The notes: generated by a model from the letters alone, not told the origin. DNA of 64,000 nt from Jiangella alkaliphila (GCF_900105925.1 NZ_LT629791.1:4620001-4684000), one strand, 5' to 3'. Shown: positions 35,243-43,800, counted from the stretch's first letter. Numbers and translations are program-made.

Positions 35243-35742
35243 GATGACTCCTCGTACTGTTTTTGCAGGTCAGCGGCGCGCTGCCAGGTGTCCCAGTGGA
35301 CCGCGCGGTCGTCGAGCACGGCGTCGAGCAGCTCCAGCCCGGCGTGCCAGCCGCCCGCCACGGCCGGCCCGGCGCCGGCGTCGTCGATGGTGTTGCGGAA
35401 GACGAGCAGGCAGCCGTCGCCGTCGGGCGTCAGCTCCCAGCGCAGCGTCTCGGTGCCCCACGTGTACTCGAGCAGGCGGGGCGGGTCGGCGGCGACGACG
35501 CGGCCGGCGACAGGGTCGGGCGGCACGCCGAAGCGTTCCAGTTGATCGGGCGTGGGATGGAACCACACGGTCGCGCCGGGCGTGAGGTCGAGCTCGACGA
35601 CGGCGGGGAAGCGCCAGCCGCGCAGCTCGGCGGGATCGGTGAGCGCGCGCCACACCTTGGCCGGACGGTGCGCGAACCGGCGCTCGAACCGGATCTCGAC
35701 CCGGCCGCCGGCGAGGCGCCGTACCGTGCCCGGCGCCGTCAC
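35239..35742 (-). CDS. SRPBCC (AHSA1-like) protein
   Basis: Protein of 167 aa made of one AHSA1-type SRPBCC domain (IRFERRFAHRPAKVWRALTDP, AELRGWRFPAVVELDL, LLEYTWGTETLRWELTPDGDG). It is clearly related to the following 266-aa protein, suggesting an old duplication. GTG at 35742 overlaps the ArsR stop by 4 nt. ArsR-SRPBCC operons are common in actinomycetes, but their physiological role is largely unknown. Confidence 0.87.
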   Translation of the reverse strand: MTAPGTVRRLAGGRVEIRFERRFAHRPAKVWRALTDPAELRGWRFPAVVELDLTPGATVWFHPTPDQLERFGVPPDPVAGRVVAADPPRLLEYTWGTETLRWELTPDGDGCLLVFRNTIDDAGAGPAVAGGWHAGLELLDAVLDDRAVHWDTWQRAADLQKQYEESS

Positions 35743-36053
35743 TCGTCGTCCATGGCGTCGAGGTGGCGCTCGAGGGCGTCGAAGCGGTCGGCCCACATCC
35801 ACCGGTACGGCGTCAGCCAGGCGTCGATCTCGGCGAGCGGCTCGGCCCGCAGCTCGTACCAGCGCCGCTGCGCCTCGGGCCGGACGGTGACCAGCCCGGC
35901 CTCGCGCAGCACCCGCAGATGCTTCGACGTGCCGGGCTGGGAGAGGCCGATGGCCTCGGTGAGCTCGCCGACCAGCCGGGGGCGCACGCGGAGCAGGTCC
36001 AGGATGCGCCGCCGGGCAGGGTCGGCGAGGACGCCGAACGGTTCAGACGACAT
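35739..36053 (-). CDS. ArsR-family transcriptional regulator
   Basis: Winged-helix repressor of 104 aa: FGVLADPARRRILDLLRVRP, VGELTEAIGLSQPGTSKHLRV, LREAGLVTVRPEAQRRWYEL. It has no cysteine pair for metal sensing and belongs to the SRPBCC-associated ArsR group. ATG at 36053 is preferred over GTG 36071, because a promoter -10 lies 7 nt before the ATG and overlaps the upstream region. First gene of the ArsR-SRPBCC-SRPBCC operon, and probably autoregulated. Confidence 0.9.
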   Translation of the reverse strand: MSSEPFGVLADPARRRILDLLRVRPRLVGELTEAIGLSQPGTSKHLRVLREAGLVTVRPEAQRRWYELRAEPLAEIDAWLTPYRWMWADRFDALERHLDAMDDE

Positions 36054-36060
36054 GCCCCCA

Positions 36061-36089
36061 AGATTAGCCACTCAGCTATATAACCACAA
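36061..36089 (-). promoter_or_regulatory. predicted leaderless promoter of the ArsR operon
   Basis: On the minus strand TTGTGG (36089-36084), a 17-bp spacer and TAATCT (36066-36061) form a good SigA-type promoter. The ArsR ATG begins 7 nt after the -10. The spacer (TTATATAGCTGAGTGGC) is unusually A/T-rich for this genome and is the likely operator. Confidence 0.6.
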
Positions 36090-36106
36090 GGGCATGTACG
36101 GATCGG

Positions 36107-36580
36107 CTAGCGGAACTGCCCGCGGACGGCGCCCGCGGGGAAGGGGGTGTTGTGGACGTTGACGTAGTAGTTCCGGCGGTCGGCGACGATCGCCGCCAGC
36201 TCGCTCTGCGAGAGCGTCATCGCCGTGTTCTGCGCGTCCGGGACGGCCCTGATGCAGTCGCTGGTCGCGGGGGTCGGGAGCCTGAGGTGGACGACGATCG
36301 GGCCGGCCACGTCGGGCGGCCCGACATGGATGTGCGCCATGGTCGGCGCGTCGATGCGAGTGGCGAGCATCGCGTAGCAGAGCGTGTCGCCCTTGATGAA
36401 GCCCGCGAACGCCCCGCGGCCGTCGGCGTCACCCGGGCCGGGCACCTCGGCGGCGCCGGACAGGGTGGTGACGAGCGGGGTGACGCGGGGGCCGCTGGAC
36501 GAGGCGGGCGCGGCGCCCGCGACGAGCGCGGTGGCGGCGACCAGGACGAGAATCGCCGAGCGGGTCAGCCAGTTGCGCAT
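36107..36580 (-). CDS. secreted CHRD-domain protein
   Basis: Exported protein of 157 aa. The signal peptide is residues 1-30 (MRNWLTRSAILVLVAATALV, with AGA-APA cleavage region). The rest is one CHRD (chordin-like) domain: TTLSGAAEVPGPGDADGRGAF, AHIHVGPPDVAGPIVVHLRL, YYVNVHNTPFPAGAVRGQF. The role of bacterial CHRD domains is unknown. ATG 36580 has AAGGAG 5 nt upstream. No operon partners. Confidence 0.9.
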   Translation of the reverse strand: MRNWLTRSAILVLVAATALVAGAAPASSSGPRVTPLVTTLSGAAEVPGPGDADGRGAFAGFIKGDTLCYAMLATRIDAPTMAHIHVGPPDVAGPIVVHLRLPTPATSDCIRAVPDAQNTAMTLSQSELAAIVADRRNYYVNVHNTPFPAGAVRGQFR

Positions 36581-36941
36581 GATGCTCCTTCCGACAGGGG
36601 AAGACGGGCCGGCCCGGCTGGGTCGCCCCTCCTGATACGGAGGAGATCGCCGCACGGATTCCGTCGGACGAAACCTGACGCCGCCCCGGCATCATCCGTT
36701 CGGTCAGCCCACGCCACCCCGAACGGACGAAATTTGCGCCTCAGAGGCGTCACAGCCCTTTCGACCTGGGGAAATGCGGCGTGGCGCGGCTCGCTCGCGT
36801 TGCGGCCCCGGCATAGTCGGGAGATCATCGATCAGGCAGGGTTTTCCTCTTCCGGCCGGTATTGGCCGGGGAGTCTTGGGCGAGCTCAGGTACCCACAAA
36901 TCGTTGCCACGGGACGGGCAACGAGGATCAGGAGGATCACG
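36581..36941. other. 361-bp intergenic region
   Basis: This gap separates the CHRD gene (minus) from a small ORF (plus). It is less GC-rich near 36825-36850 (GCAGGGTTTTCCTCTTCC). A 6-bp hairpin CCGGCC-GGTATT-GGCCGG lies at 36852-36869. It may hold divergent promoters, but no clean -35/-10 pair could be chosen. I see no further gene. Confidence 0.4.
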
Positions 36942-37112
36942 ATGTTGCGCCGGGACACGGAGTACGTGTTGACCTGGAACGCACAGAACCACAGCTGGCT
37001 GGTGCGGCCGATCGAACGCGATGGCAACCAGATCGTGCAGATCGGCGGCGGTACCCAGATGGGCGATCCCGCCTGGGCTGTGAGCTCGTTCGGCGCCGGC
37101 TGGGACGACTAG
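36942..37112 (+). CDS. small protein of 56 aa, function unknown
   Basis: Short frame starting MLRRDTEYVLTWNAQNHS, with an ideal ribosome binding site (AGGAGG, 6 nt before ATG) and a strong terminator-like hairpin 64 nt after the stop. The peptide has no signal sequence, cysteine or membrane helix. It has four tryptophans, a central basic half, then a Gly/Thr/Gln stretch (QIGGGTQMGDPAW) and an acidic end (GAGWDD). The layout (charged first half, Gly/Ser-rich second half) would also suit a modified-peptide precursor, but no modifying enzyme is adjacent. I do not recognise the family. Confidence 0.6.
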   Translation: MLRRDTEYVLTWNAQNHSWLVRPIERDGNQIVQIGGGTQMGDPAWAVSSFGAGWDD

Positions 37113-37175
37113 CCGCGCCTCCCGCCACTCGTCGCGATCCTCCGTCCGGTCGACAACCCGGCACCACACACGACG

Positions 37176-37220
37176 CGGTGCCGGCTGCCCTACGCCATGA
37201 GCGTGGGGCAGCCGGCACCG
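37176..37220. terminator. terminator hairpin between the small ORF and the sigma-partner gene
   Basis: A perfect 15-bp inverted repeat (CGGTGCCGGCTGCCC with GGGCAGCCGGCACCG) lies between convergent genes; the loop adds about four more pairs. Confidence 0.85.
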
Positions 37221-37261
37221 TGGCTGTTCTCAGGGCCTTTCGCGGCCCCGGGTGACGCGGA

Positions 37262-38236
37262 CTACTCGTCCTGCGTCGGCTGGTCCTGCGTCTCGGTCGT
37301 GCTCTCGCCCGACGCGATCTCGCCCTCCGGCGGCACGACCCCGCCGAGGTCGAACTCGTCGTCCAGTTCCTTGGGCAGCACCTGCAGGTGCTCGTCGGTG
37401 ACGAACGCCATCGCCTGCTCCAGCGTGACGTCGACCTCGGACACCGGCGTAAGGCTGTTGTTGCCGAACAGGTCGTACACGGCGACGCCCACCATCGAGC
37501 CGTCGGCACGCTCGTAGCTCACCGCGAACAACAGGTTCATCTCCGGGCTCGCCGGCGCCACCAGGACGGTCTCGCCGCCGGGAAGAGTCTCCTCGGTGCA
37601 GTTCTCCGGCAGGTCGCAGCCGAAGTCGACGGTGAAGCTCTCGACGGCGTACTCGTCGGCGTCGACGTATCCGGGGCCGGTGACCGCGACGCGCACCAGG
37701 CCCTCGCCGTCCTCGCCCTCGTTCGTCCAGCCCAGCTTGGTGCCGACGTCGGGAACGCCGCCGGAGGCGCCGCCGGTGAAACCGGTGATCTCGTCCTGCA
37801 GGTGCTCGTGCGCCGGGTCGAAGTGCTCGACGGCGGTGTCCAGCAGCAGCTGCCGGGTCTCCCAGAACGCCTCGTCGCCGGCGGACGGCCCGTCGTCGAC
37901 CTCCGTGGTCGGGCCGTCCGATGGGGTGTTCGTGACCTCCGGCGTCGCTGTGATCGTGGCGTCGCTCGTCGGCTCGGCCGGGGCGTCCGCGGTGGTGCCA
38001 CCGCCGCCCACCGGCAGGTTCTCGGCGACGGTCGGACCGCCGCCGGGCAGCGCCAGCGCGGCGCCGACGGCCAGCGCCGTCACCCCCACGATCCCGCCGC
38101 TCAGGGTGGCGGCGCGGCGGCGGCGCAGGTGCCGCCGTCCGCGCGCGAGGTCGCCCGCCGCGGTGGAGGTCATCGGCGGCTCATCGGCGAACCCCAACCC
38201 GCGGAACCGCTCGCGCAGCTGCTCGTCCTCTTTCAT
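37262..38236 (-). CDS. membrane protein partner of the SigE-family sigma factor (anti-sigma-like)
   Basis: Protein of 324 aa. The first ~50 residues are cytoplasmic and highly charged (MKEDEQLRERFRGLGFADEP), then one transmembrane helix (about residues 52-73, GGIVGVTALAVGAALALPGGG), a Thr/Pro-rich spacer and a ~200-residue outer domain ending in an acidic tail. There is no zinc-binding anti-sigma motif. The start overlaps the sigma-factor stop by 4 nt, the usual arrangement for a sigma factor and its membrane regulator. The outer domain is not recognised. Confidence 0.7.
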   Translation of the reverse strand: MKEDEQLRERFRGLGFADEPPMTSTAAGDLARGRRHLRRRRAATLSGGIVGVTALAVGAALALPGGGPTVAENLPVGGGGTTADAPAEPTSDATITATPEVTNTPSDGPTTEVDDGPSAGDEAFWETRQLLLDTAVEHFDPAHEHLQDEITGFTGGASGGVPDVGTKLGWTNEGEDGEGLVRVAVTGPGYVDADEYAVESFTVDFGCDLPENCTEETLPGGETVLVAPASPEMNLLFAVSYERADGSMVGVAVYDLFGNNSLTPVSEVDVTLEQAMAFVTDEHLQVLPKELDDEFDLGGVVPPEGEIASGESTTETQDQPTQDE

Positions 38237-38754
38237 CTCGATCGCCTCTCTGTCGTCGTCACGTCGTCGGTCGACAAGGAGGCGCGCAGGCCGGCCATCG
38301 CCCGCGCGGTCTGGCTCTTCACCGTGCCCGTGGTGCAGCCGAGGTCGTCGGCGGTCTCCTCCACGGACAGCCCGCACCAGTAGCGCAGCACCACGGTGGC
38401 GCGTTGCCGCTGAGGCAGGGCCTTGAGCGCCGTGACGAGGGCGTCGCTGTCCTCCAGCGAGAGCGACTCGGGCGCGGCGGCGTCGATGCCGTCGAGGCCG
38501 ATCCGCTCGCGGCGCCACGGCCGCCGCTCCTCGTCCAGGTGCGCCCGCACGATGATCCGGCGGACGTACGCGTCCTCCGCGCCGTCGGTGTGGATCCGGG
38601 GCCAGGCCGCATACAGCTTGATCAACGCGGTCTGCACCAGGTCCTCGGCGGCGTGCCAGTCACCGCACACGAGATAGGCGACGCGACGCAGGTAGCTCCG
38701 CCGGGCATCGACGTAGGTCACGAACTCGTCAGCTCGCGCTTGCCGTCCACTCAC
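38233..38754 (-). CDS. SigE-family RNA polymerase sigma factor (ECF-type)
   Basis: Group 4 sigma factor of 173 aa. Region 2 is FVTYVDARRSYLRRVAYLVCG, then DWHAAEDLVQTALIKLYAAW. Region 4 is LKALPQRQRATVVLRYWCGLS, then EETADDLGCTTGTVKSQTARA. This is the actinobacterial SigE-family subgroup that is usually followed by a membrane protein gene, as here. The start is GTG 38754. Its target promoters are unknown. Confidence 0.92.
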   Translation of the reverse strand: MSGRQARADEFVTYVDARRSYLRRVAYLVCGDWHAAEDLVQTALIKLYAAWPRIHTDGAEDAYVRRIIVRAHLDEERRPWRRERIGLDGIDAAAPESLSLEDSDALVTALKALPQRQRATVVLRYWCGLSVEETADDLGCTTGTVKSQTARAMAGLRASLSTDDVTTTERRSR

Positions 38755-38990
38755 TCGGTTGCTCCCGTCGGGCTGCCCGCTGTGCCCGGGCCGCCTCTCG
38801 TGTGCCGTTCATCCTGTCACCCCCTAGACGGAGCCCGCGGGCCTCAGGTTGTCGTCGTCGAGCGAGGAACCCGACAACGAACCGGGGGGCTATCCCCACC
38901 CCGGGCCGGTACCTGGCACCAGTGCCCCTGCGACCAGGCACGACCAGCATGGTGAGCGACCTGTTGATCACCTGCCCGGAGGGCCGCACG

Positions 38991-41186
38991 GTGTCTCACA
39001 CCAGCTCCCGCTACTCCCGTCCACCCGTGACCGTACGCATCGCGCGCTGGAGCGCGACCCACCCCGGCCGCGCCATCGGCGGCTGGTTCGCGTTCGTCGT
39101 CCTGTGCCTGGCCGCGATGAGCGTCGCCGGCATCCAGCAGGCCAGCCAGCTCGACCTCGGCATCGGCGAGTCCGGCCGGGCCGACCGCATGCTCGACGAG
39201 GGCGGCCTCGAGTCGCCGATCACCGAGAACGTCCTCATCACCCCGGCCGGTGCCGACGCCGAGGCCGCGGCGGCCGACGTCGCCGAGCGGATGGCCGCGC
39301 TGCCCGAGGTCGAGGCGGTCGGCGACGCCGTCACCTCGCCCGACAACGCCTCCGTCACCGTGCCGATCACCATGACCGGCGACGAGGAACAGGCCGAGGA
39401 GGACGTCCAGGCGCTGCTCGACGTCACCGCCGGCGTCCAGGAGCAGTATCCGGACCTGCTGGTCGAGCAGGCCGGTGAGGCGTCGGTGATGAAGGGCTTC
39501 TTCGCCCTGCTCGAGGAGGACCTCGGGACCATCGCGATCCTCAGCCTGCCGATCACGTTGATCGTGCTGCTGGTCGCGTTCGGCGCGATCCTGGCCGCCG
39601 GCGTACCGGTGCTGCTCGCGCTGTCGTCGGTCGCCTCCGCGATCGGGCTCTACGCGGTGGCGTCGTACGCGGTGCCCGACGGCGGCACCGTCACCCACCT
39701 GGTGCTGCTCATCGGCATGGCGGTCGGCGTCGACTATTCGCTGTTCTACCTGCGCCGCGAGCGCGAGGAACGGGCGAAGGGACGCGGCACGCTGGAGGCC
39801 GTGGAGATCGCGGCCGCGACGTCCGGTCACTCGGTCGTCGTCTCCGGGCTGGCCGTCGCGGTGTCGATGGCCGGGCTCTACCTGGCCGCGGACGTCAACT
39901 TCGCCTCGATGGCCACCGGCGCGATCCTCGTCGTCGCGATCGCCGTCATCGGGTCGCTGACGGTGCTGCCGGCGCTGCTGGCGAAGCTCGGCCACCGGAT
40001 CGACCGCCCGCGTGTCCCCGTGCTGTGGCGGCTGACGAACCAGCAGCGGCCGCCGCGGTTCTGGCCGGCCGTCCTGCGCCCGGCGCTGCGCCGGCCCGCC
40101 GTCACGCTGGTCGTCTCGGTGCTGGCGCTGCTCGCGCTGGCCGCGCCCGCCCTGAACCTTAAGCTGACCGACCCCGGCGAGGAGTCGTTCCCGCGCAGCC
40201 TGCCGGTGATGCAGAGCTACGACCGGCTGGTCGAGGCGTTCCCGAGCACCGGCGCCTCGCACACTGTCGTGGTCGAGGGGAGTGCGGCCGACGCCGACGC
40301 CGTCCGGTCGTCGCTGGAGGAGCTGGCCGGCCGCACCGACGCAGACGAGAACTTCGCGCACGACCAGGAGCCGGTGATCGCGCAGTCCGAGGACGGCCGG
40401 TTCAGCTCGCTGACGGTCGGCGTGCCGTTCGGCCCGGACACCGACGAGGCGAAGCACTCGCTCGACGTGCTGCGCGGCGAGCTGATCCCGGCGACGGTGG
40501 GCGGGCTGTCCGGCGCGTCGGCGGCGGTGACCGGCGACGTCGCGGGCGGCGTCGACTACAACGACAACCTGTCCTCGAAGCTGCCGTGGATCATCGCGTT
40601 CGTGCTGGTCCTGGCGTTCGTGATGATGACGGTGACGTTCCGCTCGGTCGTCGTCGGCCTCACCACCGTGTTCGTCAACCTGCTGTCGACGGTGGCCGCG
40701 TTCGGCGTGCTGGCGCTGGTGTTCCAATACTCGTGGGCCGAAGGGTTGCTGGACTTCACCTCGAACGGCTCGGTGGTGGTCTGGATCCCGCTGTTCCTGT
40801 TCGTGATCCTGTTCGGCCTGTCGATGGACTACCACGTGTTCGTCGTCAGCCGGATCCGCGAGGCCGCCGACCGCGGGCTGCCGATCCGGGCCGCCGTCCG
40901 TGAGGGCATCACCAGCTCGGCCGGCACCGTCACCAGCGCGGCGCTCGTCATGGTCGCGGTGTTCGGGCTGTTCGCGGCCATGCGGGTGATCGAGATGAAG
41001 CAGATGGGCGTCGGGCTGGCCGTCGCGGTGCTGATCGACGCGGTGGTGATCCGCGCGGTCGTCCTGCCGTCGCTGATGGCGCTGCTCGGCAACGCGAACT
41101 GGTGGGCGCCGCGGTGGATGCGCCGCACGCCGCCGGTCAGTGCGGCCGGGCCGGCGGAGTCGTCCGAGCTGACCCGCGTCGGCTGA
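38991..41186 (+). CDS. MMPL family RND transporter
   Basis: Inner-membrane exporter of 731 aa with two repeats of about six helices, each after a large outer loop (residues about 45-185 and 380-530). Typical MMPL features are GMAVGVDYSLFYLRREREER and FGLSMDYHVFVVSRIREA, with the proton-relay Asp-Tyr pairs. GTG 38991 is chosen because GGAGGG lies 8 nt upstream; ATG 38949 is also in frame. Members export lipids or drugs. No regulator or lipid gene adjoins it to suggest a substrate. Confidence 0.9.
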   Translation: MSHTSSRYSRPPVTVRIARWSATHPGRAIGGWFAFVVLCLAAMSVAGIQQASQLDLGIGESGRADRMLDEGGLESPITENVLITPAGADAEAAAADVAERMAALPEVEAVGDAVTSPDNASVTVPITMTGDEEQAEEDVQALLDVTAGVQEQYPDLLVEQAGEASVMKGFFALLEEDLGTIAILSLPITLIVLLVAFGAILAAGVPVLLALSSVASAIGLYAVASYAVPDGGTVTHLVLLIGMAVGVDYSLFYLRREREERAKGRGTLEAVEIAAATSGHSVVVSGLAVAVSMAGLYLAADVNFASMATGAILVVAIAVIGSLTVLPALLAKLGHRIDRPRVPVLWRLTNQQRPPRFWPAVLRPALRRPAVTLVVSVLALLALAAPALNLKLTDPGEESFPRSLPVMQSYDRLVEAFPSTGASHTVVVEGSAADADAVRSSLEELAGRTDADENFAHDQEPVIAQSEDGRFSSLTVGVPFGPDTDEAKHSLDVLRGELIPATVGGLSGASAAVTGDVAGGVDYNDNLSSKLPWIIAFVLVLAFVMMTVTFRSVVVGLTTVFVNLLSTVAAFGVLALVFQYSWAEGLLDFTSNGSVVVWIPLFLFVILFGLSMDYHVFVVSRIREAADRGLPIRAAVREGITSSAGTVTSAALVMVAVFGLFAAMRVIEMKQMGVGLAVAVLIDAVVIRAVVLPSLMALLGNANWWAPRWMRRTPPVSAAGPAESSELTRVG

Positions 41187-41248
41187 TGCTCTGGCTCGCT
41201 GCGGTCCCGGGTGGCACCGGCGGGGGTGTTCCGGTGAGGATGGCCGGC

Positions 41249-42805
41249 ATGGCTGACGACCATTCCTCCCTGCGGGCCCGGTACGACGCCGTCGTGGTGG
41301 GCGGTGGGCACAACGGGCTCACCGCCGCCGCCTACCTCGCCCGGGCCGGCCGCAGCGTGCTGGTGCTGGAACGCCTCGACCACGTCGGGGGAGCGGCCGT
41401 CTCGGAGCGGCCGTTCCCCGGCGTCGACGCCCGGCTGTCGCGGTACTCGTACCTCGTGTCGCTGCTGCCGCGGCAGATCGTCGACGAGCTGGCGCTGCCG
41501 ATCACGCTGCGGCGGCGCCGGTACTCGTCGTACACGCCGGTCGGCGAGGGCGGCCTGCTGGTCGACACCGGCTCGCGCGAGGCGACGCGTGCGTCGTTCG
41601 CGGCGCTGGGCGCGGCGGCCGACCACGACGCGTGGGAACGGTTCTACGCGCTGACCGGCGAGGTCGCCCGACGGGTGGCGCCGACGCTGACGTCGCCGCT
41701 GCTCTCGCGCGACGAGTTCCGCTCGCTGGTGGGGGCGGAGGCGTGGCCGGCGCTGTTCGAGCAGCCGATCGGTTCGCTGGTGCGCGAGACGTTCGCCGAC
41801 GACACCGTCCGCGGTGTCGTCGCCACCGACGCGCTGATCGGCACGTTCGCCGCCGCCGACGAGCCGTCGCTGCGGCAGAACCGGTGCTTCCTGTACCACG
41901 TCATCGGCAACGGGACCGGCGACTGGGACGTCCCGGTCGGCGGCATGGGCGCGGTCAGTGGCGCACTGCGCGACGCTGCGGTGGCGGCCGGCGCCGTCAT
42001 CGTCACCGGGTCGACGGTGACCGCGGTCGACCCGGCGACCGGCGAGGTGTCGTTCGTGTCCCGCGACGGCGTCACGCGCGGCGTCGGGGCCGGGCACGTG
42101 CTGGCCGGCTGCGCGCTGTCCACGCTGGCCGGCCTGCTCGGCGCGGCGCCGGGGGAGCGGCCCGAGGGCGCCCAGCTGAAGCTCAACCTGCTGCTGAAGC
42201 GGCTGCCGCGGCTGCGCTCCGACGTCGACTCCGCGGCCGCGTTCAGCGGGACGTTCCACGTCAACGAGTCGCTCACCCAGCTGGAGGCCGCGTACGCGCA
42301 GGCGGCGGGCGGGTCGGTACCGGACCTCCCGCCGTGCGAGATCTACTGCCACTCGCTCACCGACCCGTCGATCCTCGGGCCGTCGCTGCGCGAGTCGGGC
42401 GCGCACACGATCACGCTGTTCGGGCTGCACCTGCCGGCCCGGCTGTTCCGGGCGGACAACGACGCGACGCGGGAGGCCGCGGTGAAGGCGACGCTGGCCT
42501 CGCTGAACTCGGTGCTGGCCGAGCCGATCGAGGACTGCCTCGCCGTCGACGCCGACGGCCGGCCGTGCCTCGACGCGCGCACGCCTGTCGACCTCGAGGC
42601 GACCGTCGGCCTGCCCGGCGGGCACATCTTCCACCGGGACCTGTCCTGGCCGTTCGCCGAGACGCCCGACGACGTGGGCCGGTGGGGCGTCGAGACGGAG
42701 CATCCGCGGGTGCTGTTGTGCGGCGCCGGTGCCCGGCGTGGCGGCGGCGTCAGCGGCATCCCCGGCCGAGCGGCCGCGATGGCCGTCCTCGAGGCGACCC
42801 GATGA
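41249..42805 (+). CDS. FAD-dependent oxidoreductase, phytoene-desaturase/PYROXD2-like
   Basis: Flavoprotein of 518 aa. The N-terminal Rossmann motif is YDAVVVGGGHNGLTAAAYLARAG, then VLERLDHVGGAAVSE. The C-terminal FAD motif is VLLCGAGARRGGGVSGIPGRAA. It belongs to the phytoene-desaturase-like family that includes human PYROXD2, not to true carotenoid operons: no crt genes are nearby. Possible starts are GTG 41234, ATG 41240 and ATG 41249; the last gives the usual short lead and keeps GGTGAGG at 9 nt. The candidate RNA copy B begins right after the stop. Confidence 0.87.
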   Translation: MADDHSSLRARYDAVVVGGGHNGLTAAAYLARAGRSVLVLERLDHVGGAAVSERPFPGVDARLSRYSYLVSLLPRQIVDELALPITLRRRRYSSYTPVGEGGLLVDTGSREATRASFAALGAAADHDAWERFYALTGEVARRVAPTLTSPLLSRDEFRSLVGAEAWPALFEQPIGSLVRETFADDTVRGVVATDALIGTFAAADEPSLRQNRCFLYHVIGNGTGDWDVPVGGMGAVSGALRDAAVAAGAVIVTGSTVTAVDPATGEVSFVSRDGVTRGVGAGHVLAGCALSTLAGLLGAAPGERPEGAQLKLNLLLKRLPRLRSDVDSAAAFSGTFHVNESLTQLEAAYAQAAGGSVPDLPPCEIYCHSLTDPSILGPSLRESGAHTITLFGLHLPARLFRADNDATREAAVKATLASLNSVLAEPIEDCLAVDADGRPCLDARTPVDLEATVGLPGGHIFHRDLSWPFAETPDDVGRWGVETEHPRVLLCGAGARRGGGVSGIPGRAAAMAVLEATR

Positions 42806-42908
42806 GGACCGGGCAATACCGGCGGGACATCGGGGGCCGGAGGTCCTCGTGGCTCGTCGGTCCAGACCCGCACCTGACAGGAGGGCGCGCGACGCCGTTG
42901 CCCGGTCC
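42806..42908 (+). ncRNA. candidate structured RNA, copy B (5' leader of the TPR gene)
   Basis: This 103-nt element begins directly after the oxidoreductase stop and ends 18 nt before the TPR gene start. The outer stem pairs GGACCGGGCAA with TTGCCCGGTCC (11 bp, plus a U-G pair inside). Inner parts are GGGCC pairing with GGTCC and a 3' hairpin GGCG-CGCGA-CGCC. Internal sequence matches copy A (26140-26243): AATACCG, CCGGAGGTC, TCGGTCCAG, GACNGGAGGGCG. The closing stem and the 3' hairpin differ in sequence but keep pairing, which points to selection on an RNA structure. Confidence 0.6.
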
Positions 42909-42926
42909 GAATCTCGAGGTGTCATC

Positions 42927-43667
42927 GTGACCCGCGCCGGTCCTGCGCTGCCGGTGGGCGCGGCGCCCGTACTGGACGCCGCCTTCGTGACCGGTGACTT
43001 CGATGCCGCCGACGCGGCGCTGGCCGCGGACCTGGCGACGGCGCGGGCGGCGGGCGACCGGGCGGGCGAGGCGGCGGCGCTGCACTGGCAGGCGATGGCG
43101 CTGCACTACCGCGCGATCGACGGCGGCGCCGCGGGCCTGGCCGAGCTGCCGCCGTCGGCCATCGAGGCCGAGGCGGCGCTGTTCGCGCAGGCTCTGGAGC
43201 TGCGCCGGGCGATCGGCGACCGCGCCGGTGTCGCCGAGTCGCTGTTCGGCACCGGGCTGGTACACCAGGTGCTGCGCGGCGACTGGGACGCCGCGATGCC
43301 GTACTTCCGCGAGGCGCTGGCCGAGGCCGACGCCCATGGCGACCTCTACACGCGGTCCGAGGCGTACCGGCACGTCGGCTTCTTCCACCTGGTCGTGACC
43401 GAGGACGCCGCGGCCGCCGTCGAGCACCTGCGGCGGTCGCTGGACCTGCGGGCGGAGCTGGGCGACCCGCGGCTGCTGGCGAGCGCGTCGCTGTCGCTCG
43501 GCCAGGCGCTGCTCGTCGCCGGCCGTCGGGAGGAGGGGCTGGCCGCCCTGCGCGACGCCGTCGACCGCGCGGCGGCGGCCGGGCTGCGGGCCTCGTGGGC
43601 CGACGGCGCGGCCGACTGGCTGCGCCGCGCCGAGGCCGGGGAGACCCCGTCGTTCACTCGTAGATAG
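42927..43667 (+). CDS. tetratricopeptide-repeat protein
   Basis: Cytoplasmic, alanine-rich protein of 246 aa that is nearly all helical repeat: FVTGDFDAADAALAADLATA, AALFAQALELRRAIGDRAGV, DWDAAMPYFREALAEADAHG, AAAVEHLRRSLDLRAELGDP and REEGLAALRDAVDRAAAAGL give about five TPR-like units. It has no other domain. It probably binds a partner protein; no partner is evident. GTG 42927 has GAGGTG 5 nt upstream. It is directly downstream of candidate RNA copy B. Confidence 0.82.
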   Translation: MTRAGPALPVGAAPVLDAAFVTGDFDAADAALAADLATARAAGDRAGEAAALHWQAMALHYRAIDGGAAGLAELPPSAIEAEAALFAQALELRRAIGDRAGVAESLFGTGLVHQVLRGDWDAAMPYFREALAEADAHGDLYTRSEAYRHVGFFHLVVTEDAAAAVEHLRRSLDLRAELGDPRLLASASLSLGQALLVAGRREEGLAALRDAVDRAAAAGLRASWADGAADWLRRAEAGETPSFTRR

Positions 43668-43800
43668 GCCTGATGTATGGCCGCTGACAATCTCTAGTAC
43701 GTATGGCGGCGGCCAAAGGATTGACCTGATTCCGGATCAATCCCTCCGCACCGCGGTGGCGTATTCGCTGATAACAACACCACTGCGGAAGGGAAGGGAT

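Noticed and set aside
36839-36863. SigB-like promoter (GTTT...GGTATT) before the small ORF
   Set aside because: The spacing of 12-13 nt is too short for the usual 14-16, and the sequence is part of a hairpin.
36852-36869. Third copy of the candidate RNA (CCAATACCGG on the minus strand)
   Set aside because: Only the AATACCG segment matches. The CCGRAGGTC and GGTCCAG blocks are absent.
41249-42805. Carotenoid phytoene desaturase
   Set aside because: No other carotenoid gene is nearby, and the sequence fits the broader PYROXD2-like group.
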